From the NCBI GenBank assembly GCA_944324675.1, contig CALUXE010000010.1:1-39365 (forward strand): a stretch of DNA of 39,365 nucleotides. Direction: 5' to 3'. The translations under genes were made by a program, and so were the position numbers. This stretch comes from an uncultured Elusimicrobiales bacterium. GTDB lineage: Bacteria; Elusimicrobiota; Elusimicrobia; Elusimicrobiales; Elusimicrobiaceae. This document shows, piece by piece, positions 6,766 to 15,301 of this stretch (its first letter is position 1; each line of letters starts with the position of its first letter). The notes beneath the pieces are model-generated. The model ran no database searches and had not been told where the DNA came from. It worked only from the letters and a program-made list of their open reading frames with translations.

Positions 6766-7592
6766 TAGACAAAATAATAGAATTGGCGGTGGAGGAAGAT
6801 TTCGGCCTGGGCGATATAACCACAGATAATATTTTCGCCCCTACAGACCTTATAAAAGCCTCTTTTATAGCTAAAGACGATATGGTGGTATGCGGAGGAG
6901 AAGTGGCAAAGGCGGTATTCTGCTACGTAGATCCATCAATCAAATTTAAGATGTTGAAAAAAGAAGGCGAGTGCATAAAGAAGGGTGAAAAGCTGGCTGA
7001 AGTAAGCGGCCCGGCTTTAGGCGTTCTTAAAGGGGAGCGCCCCGCTCTTAACTTTATGCAGCGTATGAGCGGCATAGCGACAATGGCTTTTGAGCTTAAC
7101 AAAATAGCCAAGAAACATAAAGTTATGTTGGTTGACACCAGAAAATCCTTGCCGGGTATGCGCAAATTGGATAAATACGCCGTCAGAACAGGCGGGGCAA
7201 AAAATCATAGGATGTCCCTGGCCGACAGCGTAATGATAAAGGATAACCATATAGCGGCCTGCGGCGGGATAGAAAAAGCCGTTAAACTGATAAAAAGCAA
7301 GATCGGCCATACCCCCAAGATAGAGGTGGAAACGAAGAATTTAAAGGAAGTTAAAGAAGCATTAAAGGCCGGCGCCGATATAATTATGCTGGATAATATG
7401 TCTATATCGGATATATTGAAAGCCAAAGCTTTGATAAACGGCAAAGCGATTATAGAAGTGTCGGGCGGAGTAAACAGAAACAACTTGGAGCAGTATTGTA
7501 AAACGGGAGTGGATGTAATATCAATGGGCGCGCTTACGCATTCCGTTCCCGCGAAAGATATAAGCATGCTTGTATCTGAGATCAAGAAATAA
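6762..7592 (+). CDS. nadC: nicotinate-nucleotide diphosphorylase (carboxylating) NadC
   Basis: Converts quinolinate and PRPP to nicotinate mononucleotide with release of CO2, the step after NadA. The 276-residue protein shows the family segments in order: the N-terminal EEDFGLGDITTD, LNFMQRMSGIAT, DTRKSLPGMRKLDKYAVRTGG with its phosphoribosyl-binding basic residues, IKDNHI, KIEVETKN, IMLDNM and the C-terminal VSGGVN. Length is typical and nothing is missing. It overlaps nadA by four bases and is followed after 11 bp by an aminotransferase, so the genes form one operon. Cytoplasmic. Confidence 0.95.
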   Translation: MIDKIIELAVEEDFGLGDITTDNIFAPTDLIKASFIAKDDMVVCGGEVAKAVFCYVDPSIKFKMLKKEGECIKKGEKLAEVSGPALGVLKGERPALNFMQRMSGIATMAFELNKIAKKHKVMLVDTRKSLPGMRKLDKYAVRTGGAKNHRMSLADSVMIKDNHIAACGGIEKAVKLIKSKIGHTPKIEVETKNLKEVKEALKAGADIIMLDNMSISDILKAKALINGKAIIEVSGGVNRNNLEQYCKTGVDVISMGALTHSVPAKDISMLVSEIKK

Positions 7593-7603
7593 GGAGCTGA
7601 AAA

Positions 7604-8815
7604 ATGAAAAATTTTTCTCACTTGTTGGCTAAGGTGAACGGAAGAGCTACCGCTTCTGTTATAAGAGAACTGCTGAAAATGACAAGCGTACCGGATATGA
7701 TTTCTTTCGCCGGCGGTATGCCCGCGCCGGATTTGTTTCCCGCACAGGAAATAAGCGAGATAGTAAAAGATGTAATAGTCAAAGAACCCAATGTGGCTTT
7801 GCAATACGGACGCACGGAAGGGGAAACGGGTTTTAAGGCGGAACTTATCAAACTGCTCAAAGCCGATGAGGGTATTGACGTTACTCCGGAAGAGCTTATA
7901 GTAACCTCCGCATCGCAGCAGGCTTTGGATATAGTAAGCAAAGCTTTCATAGATCCCGGAGACGCTATAATAGTAGGCAAACCGACGTATTTGGGGGCCT
8001 TGCAGGCTTTTGAAACGTACGGCGCCGATATGGTGGGAGTAGAAAGCGATGATTACGGTATAACGGCCGAGTCCTTGGCCGAGAAGCTGGAAGGCCTGAA
8101 GAAGGCCGGCCGCGTGTGCAAATTTATATATATAGTTCCCGATTTCCAGAACCCTACCGGGACGACAATTCCTACGGAAAGACGCGTAAAAATATTGGAG
8201 CTCGCCAAGAAATACGGGACGCTTGTTTTGGAAGATTCCCCTTATAGGAAAATTCGTTTTGAAGGCGAGCATCAGAAGACTTTCTACGCCTTGGATAAAG
8301 GCGAGGGCAATGTTATAACTATGTTTACTTTCTCCAAAACTTTCGTTCCGGGCTTTAGGCTGGGCTATATAATAGCAGATAAGGATATAATAAGGAAATT
8401 CGCTATACTTAAACAGGCGATGGACTTATGCAGTTCGCCGGTATGCCAAGCCATAACGGCGGAATATTTAAGGCAGGGGCGGCTTGAAAAGCATGTGAGG
8501 AAACTGGTAAAAGTGTACAGCGATAAACGCGACGCGATGCTCAAAGCTTTGGATAAATATATGCCTAAGGGCGTAACTTGGACAAAACCCGAAGGGGGGC
8601 TGTTCCTCTGGGTAGTGCTGCCTGAAAATATTGATACCGAAAAGATGTTCGCAACCGCCATAAAGAATAATGTGGCCTATGTGATAGGCTCGGCTTTTTA
8701 CCCGGATAAAAGCGGCAAAAACACTATGCGTTTGAATTTCTCTTATGCCTCTTTTGATCAGATAGAGGAAGGGATGAAACGCTTGGGCAAAGCCATTAAA
8801 GAGTATAAAGAATAA
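7604..8815 (+). CDS. PLP-dependent class I aminotransferase (2-aminoadipate/aromatic type)
   Basis: A 403-residue fold-type I aminotransferase of the group containing LysN/2-aminoadipate transaminases and MocR C-terminal domains. The N-terminal ISFAGGMPAPDLFP segment, the substrate-binding ALQYGRTEGETGF, YIVPDFQNPTG with the cofactor-binding asparagine and tyrosine region, and the PLP lysine in FTFSKTFVPGFRLGY are visible. There is no DNA-binding domain, so it is an enzyme and not a MocR regulator. AAGGAG precedes the ATG. It follows nadC by 11 bp and ends at a strong terminator. Substrate is uncertain: branched-chain, aromatic or 2-aminoadipate. It could work with alanine dehydrogenase next door in amino-nitrogen transfer, but this is inference. 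Confidence 0.88.
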   Translation: MKNFSHLLAKVNGRATASVIRELLKMTSVPDMISFAGGMPAPDLFPAQEISEIVKDVIVKEPNVALQYGRTEGETGFKAELIKLLKADEGIDVTPEELIVTSASQQALDIVSKAFIDPGDAIIVGKPTYLGALQAFETYGADMVGVESDDYGITAESLAEKLEGLKKAGRVCKFIYIVPDFQNPTGTTIPTERRVKILELAKKYGTLVLEDSPYRKIRFEGEHQKTFYALDKGEGNVITMFTFSKTFVPGFRLGYIIADKDIIRKFAILKQAMDLCSSPVCQAITAEYLRQGRLEKHVRKLVKVYSDKRDAMLKALDKYMPKGVTWTKPEGGLFLWVVLPENIDTEKMFATAIKNNVAYVIGSAFYPDKSGKNTMRLNFSYASFDQIEEGMKRLGKAIKEYKE

Positions 8816-8840
8816 ACAGAGCGATAAATTGCTAAAGTTA

Positions 8841-8874
8841 AAAAATCTCCTCTTAAAATAAGAGGAGATTTTTT
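8841..8874. terminator. bidirectional rho-independent terminator
   Basis: TCTCCTCTT (8846-8854) pairs perfectly with AAGAGGAGA (8860-8868), flanked by A and T runs that extend the stem and give U tracts on both strands. It separates the convergent aminotransferase and ald genes. Confidence 0.85.
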
Positions 8875-8909
8875 AATGCTCGCTTTTATATTAATTTCAA
8901 TTTTTGTTT

Positions 8910-10031
8910 TTACAGCTTCAAAGCGTCCGAAGCCGGCTTGTAAACGCTTTGCAGAGCGAAAGCGTCCGCGACGGGTTTATATGTTATGAAACCCTTATAG
9001 GTGTTAAGGCCCGTTAAGAGGGGCTGGCTTTGCTCGCAGGCTTTTTTAATTCCTTTCGCGGCCAGCTGCAGGCCATAGGGCAAGGTGGCGTTATTAAGCG
9101 CGAAGGTGGAGGTTCTGGCGTAAGCGCCCGGCATATTGGCCACGCAATAGTGGATAATATTATCCACGGTATAAACGGGATCGGAGTGGGTAGTCGGGTG
9201 GGAGGTTTCAAAACAGCCGCCTTGGTCTATGGCTACATCAACCATAACCGCGCCGCTCTGCATAGTTTTCAGGTCTTCTTTAGTCACCAGCTTGGGGGCT
9301 TTGGCTCCCGGTATAAGCACCGCCCCTATTACGATATCGGCCTTTTTAAGAGCGTTTTTAATCGTCAGAGGGTCGCTGTATAGACAGGTGACATTGGAAG
9401 GCAGTATTTCGCTTAAAAATTCCAATCTGGCCAAGTTTAAATCGCACACCGTTACATTTGCGCCCAGGCCGGCGGCGGTTTTAGCGGCATTTGCGCCTAC
9501 CGTTCCGCCGCCCAATATCAGTATTTCGGCCGGCGCCACGCCGGTAACCCCGCAAGGCAAAATGCCGCGCCCGCCGTAATGTTTGCTTAAATAGTAACTG
9601 CCCATTAAGGCGGACATGCGCCCAGCCACTTCGCTCATGGGTTTTAGGAGGGGCAGCGCGTGATTGACTTCTACCGTCTCGTAAGCTTCGCTTGTAATTT
9701 TTTTCTTAAGGCAGATGTCCAAGAGTTCCCTGTCGGCGGCGAAATGGAAATAGGTAAAAATCAATTGGCCGTCTTTCATTAAGTCATATTCCTGTTTAAG
9801 GGGTTCTTTCACTTTGACTATCATATCGGCCGCGTCCCATACTTCTTTCGCGGTTTTTAGAATGGTGCATCCGGCGGCTTCGTATTCGCTGTCAGGCAGG
9901 GCGGAACCCAAGCCCGCTCCGCTTTCTATAAAGACGGTGTGCCCCGCTTGTATGTAAGCATGGGCGGCATTGGGGGTAAGACCTACTCTGAACTCATTGT
10001 TTTTTACTTCTTTTGGGCATCCTATTTTCAT
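8910..10031 (-). CDS. ald: alanine dehydrogenase
   Basis: Catalyses reversible NAD-dependent amination of pyruvate to L-alanine. The 373-residue protein is full length. Visible are [17 protein letters not shown] with the pyruvate-binding arginine, the catalytic lysine region MIVKVKEP, the catalytic histidine region [11 protein letters not shown], the Rossmann motif [14 protein letters not shown] and [23 protein letters not shown] good AAGGAGC precedes the ATG. It has its own promoter just after the pyrG terminator, so it is a single-gene unit. Together with adhE and the hydrogenase it fits a fermentation that excretes alanine and recycles NADH, as known for Elusimicrobium minutum. Confidence 0.95.
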   Translation of the reverse strand: MKIGCPKEVKNNEFRVGLTPNAAHAYIQAGHTVFIESGAGLGSALPDSEYEAAGCTILKTAKEVWDAADMIVKVKEPLKQEYDLMKDGQLIFTYFHFAADRELLDICLKKKITSEAYETVEVNHALPLLKPMSEVAGRMSALMGSYYLSKHYGGRGILPCGVTGVAPAEILILGGGTVGANAAKTAAGLGANVTVCDLNLARLEFLSEILPSNVTCLYSDPLTIKNALKKADIVIGAVLIPGAKAPKLVTKEDLKTMQSGAVMVDVAIDQGGCFETSHPTTHSDPVYTVDNIIHYCVANMPGAYARTSTFALNNATLPYGLQLAAKGIKKACEQSQPLLTGLNTYKGFITYKPVADAFALQSVYKPASDALKL

Positions 10032-10086
10032 CTTGCGCTCCTTTTATATTTGGGATTGGATAAAATGAAGTCAGTCCTCAAATTCC

Positions 10087-10115
10087 TTTATATATTTTAC
10101 GGTTAAACTTTGCAA
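10087..10115 (-). promoter_or_regulatory. promoter of ald
   Basis: On the minus strand TTGCAA, 17 bp, then TATAAA. The -10 matches five of six and spacing is ideal. It lies directly downstream of the pyrG terminator and about 55 bp before the ald ATG. Confidence 0.55.
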
Positions 10116-10120
10116 GCCCT

Positions 10121-10152
10121 AAAAAAACCCGATTCGGGGAACCGGGTTTTTA
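10121..10152 (-). terminator. rho-independent terminator of the envelope operon
   Basis: On the minus strand AACCCGGTT pairs with AATCGGGTT (one G-T pair) around CCCCG, followed by a T run. It begins nine bases after the pyrG stop. Confidence 0.75.
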
Positions 10153-10160
10153 AGGAATGA

Positions 10161-11747
10161 TTATTTTTTCTTATTTTTCAGAGCCGCCTTAACAAGGCCG
10201 TCAAACAGCGGGTGCGGTTTTAAGGGGCGGCTGGCGAATTCCGGATGGAATTGCGCCGCTATAAAGAACGGATGCTTTGGATATTCCACTATCTCGGGCA
10301 GAATTTCTTTATGCCAGGCGCTTACTTTAAGGCCGCAGCGCTCCAAGGTTTCCACGAAGTTTGGGTTGTATTCGTAGCGATGGCGGTGTCTTTCCTCAAT
10401 AGTGTCTTTTTTGTAGAGTTTATGAGCCAAACTGCCCTTTTGTATTTTCGCGCCGTAATTGCCAAGGCGCATAGTGCCGCCGAGTTTTTTAATCTTTCTT
10501 TGGTCTTGCATCATTGCTACTACAGGATATTTGGTTTTAGGGTTGATTTCTGTTGAGTCCGCCCCTTTCAAACCGGCCAAATTGCGCGCGGCTTCTATGA
10601 CGGTGCATTGCATTCCCAGGCATATGCCGAGGAAAGGGATTTCATTTTCCCTGGCGTATTTTATGGCTTCTATTTTGCCCGGGATTCCGCGTTTGCCGAA
10701 GCCGCCAGGCACTATAATGCCGTCCAGCCCTTTTAGGGAGGCGGGGATAGGGTCTTTCTGGGTGTTTATATACTTTATTTTTACAGAAACATTGTTTGAC
10801 ATTCCCGCCAAATATAAAGATTCCGCCACCGATTTATAGGCGTCTTTGAGTTCGGCGTATTTCCCGGCTATGCCGATGGCAATTTGCTTTTTGGGAGCGG
10901 TCGCTTTGCGAATGAAATTAAACCATTTTCCGTCATTTTTCTTTTTTGGTTTTAAATTCAATCTTTTAATTACCAAATCCGTAAGGCCTTGTTTTTCCAG
11001 CTCCTCGGGCACCAGATATATGGAAGGGGCGTCCATAACTTCTATTACGGCGTCCGGCTCCACGCTGCAGAAGAGGGATAATTTTTTCTTCATTGAGTCT
11101 GATATATGATATTCCGTACGGCAAGCCAAGACATCGGGCTCTATGCCGATTTCTCGCAGTTTGTTTACCGAATGCTGGGTCGGCTTGGTTTTGAGTTCTC
11201 CCGCCGATGATATATAAGGTATTAAAGTGGCGTGCAAGGTCATCACATTATCGCGGCCGCGTTCAATTCTGAACTGCCGCGCCGCCTCCAAGAAGGGCAA
11301 GCCTTCAATATCGCCTACGGTTCCGCCGATTTCTATTATGGTGATGTCAAAAGTTTTATCAAAGGCGGCGAAGCGTCTTTTTATTTCGTTTGTTATATGG
11401 GGGATTACTTGTACGGTTACCCCGTTATAATCGCCGCGGCGTTCATTGTCAATAACGGTTTGATATATCGCGCCGGCTGTATTGGTATTGGCTTTCGTCA
11501 TCGGTACGTCCAAAAACCTTTCATAGGTACCGAGGTCCAAATCGGCCTCCGCTCCGTCGGCGGTAACAAAGACTTCGCCATGCTGGTAAGGGCTTAGGGT
11601 GCCCGGGTCTATATTTATGTAAGGGTCGCATTTTATCATGTTTACCTTAAAGCCGCGCAGCTGCAAAAGTTTGGCCAAGCTCGCGCCCGTTATTCCTTTA
11701 CCCAAAGAACTTACTACTCCGCCTGTAACAAATATGAACTTAGACAT
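10161..11747 (-). CDS. pyrG: CTP synthase
   Basis: Makes CTP from UTP, ATP and glutamine. The 528-residue protein shows both domains: the N-terminal synthetase with MSKFIFVTGGVVSSLGKGI (the P-loop) and DPYINIDPGTLSPYQHGEVF, and the C-terminal class I glutamine amidotransferase with the nucleophile in PFLGICLGMQ and the HxE pair in QFHPEFASRP. AAGGAG lies before the ATG, inside the end of kdsB; the kdsB stop directly abuts this start. The pairing is sensible because KdsB consumes CTP. Last gene of the six-gene envelope operon. Confidence 0.96.
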   Translation of the reverse strand: MSKFIFVTGGVVSSLGKGITGASLAKLLQLRGFKVNMIKCDPYINIDPGTLSPYQHGEVFVTADGAEADLDLGTYERFLDVPMTKANTNTAGAIYQTVIDNERRGDYNGVTVQVIPHITNEIKRRFAAFDKTFDITIIEIGGTVGDIEGLPFLEAARQFRIERGRDNVMTLHATLIPYISSAGELKTKPTQHSVNKLREIGIEPDVLACRTEYHISDSMKKKLSLFCSVEPDAVIEVMDAPSIYLVPEELEKQGLTDLVIKRLNLKPKKKNDGKWFNFIRKATAPKKQIAIGIAGKYAELKDAYKSVAESLYLAGMSNNVSVKIKYINTQKDPIPASLKGLDGIIVPGGFGKRGIPGKIEAIKYARENEIPFLGICLGMQCTVIEAARNLAGLKGADSTEINPKTKYPVVAMMQDQRKIKKLGGTMRLGNYGAKIQKGSLAHKLYKKDTIEERHRHRYEYNPNFVETLERCGLKVSAWHKEILPEIVEYPKHPFFIAAQFHPEFASRPLKPHPLFDGLVKAALKNKKK

Positions 11748-12500
11748 TCAGATGGCTCCTTTATTATTTTTCGCAAAAATTTTTGCCCGCTCCAAATCGG
11801 CGGGGGTATCTATCGCCGGGCCCGTTTTTGCGGTCAAGACGGCTTTTATCGTCATGCCGGCTTCAAGCGCGCGCAGCTGTTCCAGCTTTTCCAGCCGTTC
11901 AAGCGGGCTGGGGGGCAGTTTAACAAATTGTTCCAGCGCCGTTCTTTTATATCCGTATATCCCGCAGTGTATATAGTAGGGCGCGTCCTCCTCGTTTTGG
12001 GGAAGGGGTTCTCTTTTGTAGGGAATAACGGAGCGGGAAAAATATAAAGCCCTTCCGTCTTCGGCTAATACCGCCTTTACGTGGTTTGGATTATCGACTT
12101 GTTCCCAATCCGTGGTGGGTATGCAAGCGGTGGAAATATCGGTGTGAGGGTCGTTTTTCAAAAGCTCGGCTACGGCTCGTACGGTTTTAGGCAGGACAAA
12201 CGGCTCGTCGCCTTGCACATTGATTATGTAGTCGGATTTTAAACCTTTTGCCGCTTGATAAATTCTATCGGTGCCGCTGGGGCAGTTTGAAGGGGTCACA
12301 ATGGCTTTGCCGCCGAAAGCTTCCGTTGTTTCGGTTATCCGCCTATCGTCTGTGGCTATGATAACTTCTCCGCAATCCGCTTTTAGGCAAGCTTCATATA
12401 CCCATTGTATTATCGGTTTGCCGCATAAATCCGCCAGCGGTTTGCCGGGAAATCTTGTTGAGCCATAGCGCGCGGGTATTATTATTAAAGTGTCGCTCAT
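11748..12500 (-). CDS. kdsB: 3-deoxy-manno-octulosonate cytidylyltransferase (CMP-Kdo synthetase)
   Basis: Activates Kdo with CTP to CMP-Kdo for transfer to lipid A. The 250-residue protein has the normal length and the family motifs: IIPARYGSTRFPGKPLADL at the N-terminus (CTP binding), the middle INVQGDEPF with the metal-binding aspartate, YFSRSVIPY, and the C-terminal IDTPADLERA. It overlaps the heptose kinase by four bases (ATGA) and abuts pyrG, which supplies CTP. A cytoplasmic enzyme of inner-core lipopolysaccharide synthesis, which supports an outer membrane with LPS. Confidence 0.96.
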   Translation of the reverse strand: MSDTLIIIPARYGSTRFPGKPLADLCGKPIIQWVYEACLKADCGEVIIATDDRRITETTEAFGGKAIVTPSNCPSGTDRIYQAAKGLKSDYIINVQGDEPFVLPKTVRAVAELLKNDPHTDISTACIPTTDWEQVDNPNHVKAVLAEDGRALYFSRSVIPYKREPLPQNEEDAPYYIHCGIYGYKRTALEQFVKLPPSPLERLEKLEQLRALEAGMTIKAVLTAKTGPAIDTPADLERAKIFAKNNKGAI

Positions 12501-13486
12501 AAAACCTCTTTTATCTCTTTAGTAGTAACTGTCGCCGTACCAAGCTTCGCCACCACTATTCCGGCCGCCTTGTTGGATATATAAGCCGCGTCCGGCAGAG
12601 ATGCGCCGCAAGCCAAAGCCAAGGTAAGAACGGATATTACGGTATCGCCCGCTCCTGTTACATCATAGACCTCTTTGGCGGTGGCTTTTATAGTGGTGAC
12701 TTTGGGCCTAGCGCCTTTTTCAAACAAAGTCATACCTTCGGCGCTTCTGGTAATAAGTATGGATTGCGCGTCTAAAGTCTTAAGTATTTTTTTGCCGAGA
12801 TTGATTATTGCCGCATTATCCTTTTTAGGAGGCAGCCCCATGCCTTCCCACGCCTCTTTGGTATTGGGCGTCATGCAGGTAATGCGTTTGTATTTGAGGA
12901 AGTTGTCTATCTTCGGGTCTACGCAGACGGGTATTTTTTTCGCGCGGCAGATATTTATTATTTCCTCTATATTATGGTCGGAAAGCATACCCTTCCCGTA
13001 GTCGGACATTACCACGCCTTTAGCCGTCTTTACCGCTTTTTTGAAGTTTTTCATACATTCTTTGGCTATCGGCGGGCAGATGCGTTCTTTGCTTTCCCTG
13101 TCCACCCTAACCACCTGCTGGCGTTCGGCTATTATGCGTACTTTTTGGGTGGTTGGCCTGTTATCGTCGGTGACCAAAGCGCTTACGTCAACGCCTTTAT
13201 CCTTTAAATAACCCTTCAAAATAGTTCCTTTCAAATCTTTGCCGATAACGGATAATATTTTGGGTTTGGCGCCGAGCACCGCTAAATTTACGGCCACGTT
13301 GCCCGCTCCGCCCGCGATAAAATCTTCCTCTTCCACGTATACTATGGGAACGGGCGCTTCGGGCGATATTCTGCTCACTGATCCTTTGACGAACTGATCC
13401 AGCATAATGTCGCCTATGACGATTATTTCTTTGCCTTTAAAGCTGTCTATAATATCGGTAAAATGACGTTTCTCTTTATTTTGCAT
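12497..13486 (-). CDS. D-glycero-beta-D-manno-heptose-7-phosphate kinase (RfaE domain I type)
   Basis: A PfkB/ribokinase-family sugar kinase of the RfaE/HldE domain I group, phosphorylating heptose 7-phosphate to the 1,7-bisphosphate for LPS core synthesis. Visible motifs are IGDIMLDQFVKG, the substrate and N-terminal signature ISPEAPVPIV...GGAGNVAVNLA, and the C-terminal DVTGAGDTVIS with the catalytic aspartate. At 329 residues it lacks the cytidylyltransferase domain found in E. coli HldE (about 477), so that step must be encoded elsewhere. Its partner phosphatase GmhB is two genes upstream. AAAGGAGC precedes the ATG. Confidence 0.9.
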   Translation of the reverse strand: MQNKEKRHFTDIIDSFKGKEIIVIGDIMLDQFVKGSVSRISPEAPVPIVYVEEEDFIAGGAGNVAVNLAVLGAKPKILSVIGKDLKGTILKGYLKDKGVDVSALVTDDNRPTTQKVRIIAERQQVVRVDRESKERICPPIAKECMKNFKKAVKTAKGVVMSDYGKGMLSDHNIEEIINICRAKKIPVCVDPKIDNFLKYKRITCMTPNTKEAWEGMGLPPKKDNAAIINLGKKILKTLDAQSILITRSAEGMTLFEKGARPKVTTIKATAKEVYDVTGAGDTVISVLTLALACGASLPDAAYISNKAAGIVVAKLGTATVTTKEIKEVL

Positions 13487-13496
13487 AAAAGCTCCT

Positions 13497-14753
13497 TTAT
13501 TTCGTTTCGCTTGTGTTTGGCGTTTGCTCGGATAAGGAATATTCCGTAAGTTCCGCCGTTACGCTGCCGATAAACACTTCCACCGACATTTTTACCGGCA
13601 GTCTGCGTTCGTCGTCGGTAAGCCATACTTTAAGGCTTTTGCCTTTGGCGGTGAATATGCCCTCTCCGCTGAATTGCGGCTCCACTACTATACAATTAAA
13701 TTCGCCCGCTTTTACTTTTACTTTCTTCTTCCCCAAAACGGTAACTTTCAAGGGGTATTGTTTCTGTCTGTTGACGATGTCAAAATAAATTTCGCCCTTT
13801 TCCGGCAGGGGCTGCAATCTTACGTAGTAAAGAGCGGAGAGCATATCCAAAACTTCTTCGCCCTCAAAAACCATCTTTTGGGTTTTTATATTGCCGTCCC
13901 TGTCCTGCCTGTGATTGTTGTAGGTATTGTTTTCGTAATTAAAAGTAAGCCATTCGTCGCGCGCGTATTTGCCTTCCCTTACGCTTTGCCAATAACCTAA
14001 TGATTTTTCAGCGCCGATATCTAGCCAAGATATGTTTATATCCCTTACTTTAAACAAAGCGTCTATTATGCTGTGGGAATTGGCGTCGGCTCTAAGCTCA
14101 TAGGCCAAGGTGCCGTTATTGTCCACTATTCTGGTCGTTTGAAGCTGCGCCACGCCCGCTACTATAAAAGACCAGCCGATATTGTATTTTAAAGTTTCGC
14201 CGAACCAGACGGGCTTTTTTAATGATTCGGTTTGTTCGTTTGCCGCGTCCTGCGCGAAGTAAAATGGGGATGTCAAACGGCCTTCTTCCGTCTTTAATAT
14301 TATTGCCTCTGGGTCATCATAGGCGTTCATTTCCGGAAATTGTTTTTGTCCTTCCTCGGCGGAAGTTTCGGCGTTTTTATCCGTATTTTCGGCTTTAACC
14401 TGCGTTTGGCCGTCTTTGGGTTGTTGTTCGGAGGCGGTTTTATTAGTTTCTTTTTGTTTTGCTTTTTCCTCCGTGTTGGCTTGGGCTTCTTTTTTCATTT
14501 TCTCTTTTTGCGAGGGCGATGGGGAAGGGGAAAAGAATTTTATCAGAGATTGGGTAAAAGTCTGCGGTTCTTCTTGCGTTTCGGCAAAGTCTTCCTGCTG
14601 TTGGGGCTGTCCTTGCGTTTTTTCCAGCGCGCTTGCCTCTGCGTCGGTTTGCGTTTTGACGGGCTGCTCTTGGGACGGGGCTTTGCTGTTCTTTGTCGCG
14701 CAGGCTGAAAAGAGCAAAGCCGAGGATAGAATTATTATCGTAAAAAATTTCAT
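13497..14753 (-). CDS. DUF3108-type lipoprotein
   Basis: A 418-residue protein with signal peptide and lipobox SAC (cysteine near residue 18), so periplasm-facing and lipidated. Residues about 20-180 are a low-complexity Gln/Glu/Lys/Ala linker of the kind that can span the periplasm. The C-terminal part (about 180-405) matches my recollection of DUF3108: it begins near PVWFGETLKYNIGWSFIVAG and ends with VWLTDDERRLPVKMSVEVFIGSV. The domain is predicted to be beta-rich with unknown biochemical role. It overlaps gmhB by four bases and sits amid LPS genes, which suggests an envelope role. Confidence 0.8.
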   Translation of the reverse strand: MKFFTIIILSSALLFSACATKNSKAPSQEQPVKTQTDAEASALEKTQGQPQQQEDFAETQEEPQTFTQSLIKFFSPSPSPSQKEKMKKEAQANTEEKAKQKETNKTASEQQPKDGQTQVKAENTDKNAETSAEEGQKQFPEMNAYDDPEAIILKTEEGRLTSPFYFAQDAANEQTESLKKPVWFGETLKYNIGWSFIVAGVAQLQTTRIVDNNGTLAYELRADANSHSIIDALFKVRDINISWLDIGAEKSLGYWQSVREGKYARDEWLTFNYENNTYNNHRQDRDGNIKTQKMVFEGEEVLDMLSALYYVRLQPLPEKGEIYFDIVNRQKQYPLKVTVLGKKKVKVKAGEFNCIVVEPQFSGEGIFTAKGKSLKVWLTDDERRLPVKMSVEVFIGSVTAELTEYSLSEQTPNTSETK

Positions 14754-15301
14754 TTTGAAAGCTCCTTAATATATTTTGCCGCCCCGTATATGTCAAGGCA
14801 GATTTTTGTGTCTTTAAGCTGCTGAGAGTATTTTTTCTTTTGCCGTTTTCCATTAGCGGTAAGAACCATAATGCCCTTCATTCCTATATTAGCGGCGAAG
14901 TCCATATCAGATTTTTTGTCGCCTATCATAAAGGAATTGGCGGCGTCGATATTATGCTCCTTTATCAATTTTAAGCCCAGACCGGGGGCGGGTTTGCGGC
15001 AGGAGCAATTATCATTGGGGGCGTGGGGGCAGTAATATATCCCGTCTATATCTGCCGCTTTTTTAAGCAATTGGCGCATTTTTTCATTTACGGCTTTGAC
15101 TTCTCTTTCGCCAAAGTATCCTCTGGCTATACCCGACTGGTTCGAGACTATAAAAAGTTTATATCCCATATCCTTAAACAGTTTGAAAGCTTTCATAGTA
15201 TTTTTATATAGTTTCACGCCCTTAGGGTCGCTTAGATATGTGCCCGGCTTCTCTTTTATTACGGTCCCGTCGCGGTCCATTAAAATGGCTTTATTTTTCA
15301 T
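14750..15301 (-). CDS. gmhB: D-glycero-D-manno-heptose-1,7-bisphosphate 7-phosphatase (GmhB-like HAD)
   Basis: A 183-residue HAD-superfamily histidinol-phosphatase/GmhB-type phosphatase. The catalytic motif DRDGTVI is at about 8-14, the threonine/serine motif is in FIVSNQSG, the zinc loop is CPHAPNDNCSCRKPAPG, and the C-terminal motif is MIGDKKSDMDFAANIG. It removes the 7-phosphate from the product of the neighbouring heptose kinase. The frame is open to 15325, but ATG 15301 begins right before the HAD core and has AAGGA 10 nt upstream. It overlaps the acyltransferase gene by 11 bases. Histidinol phosphatase is the alternative, disfavoured by context. Confidence 0.88.
   Translation of the reverse strand: MKNKAILMDRDGTVIKEKPGTYLSDPKGVKLYKNTMKAFKLFKDMGYKLFIVSNQSGIARGYFGEREVKAVNEKMRQLLKKAADIDGIYYCPHAPNDNCSCRKPAPGLGLKLIKEHNIDAANSFMIGDKKSDMDFAANIGMKGIMVLTANGKRQKKKYSQQLKDTKICLDIYGAAKYIKELSK

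Noticed and set aside
9147-9161. TGGATAAT/ATTATCCA dyad resembling paired DnaA boxes
   Set aside because: It lies within the ald coding sequence at conserved residues and lacks the full TTATCCACA context; not an origin.
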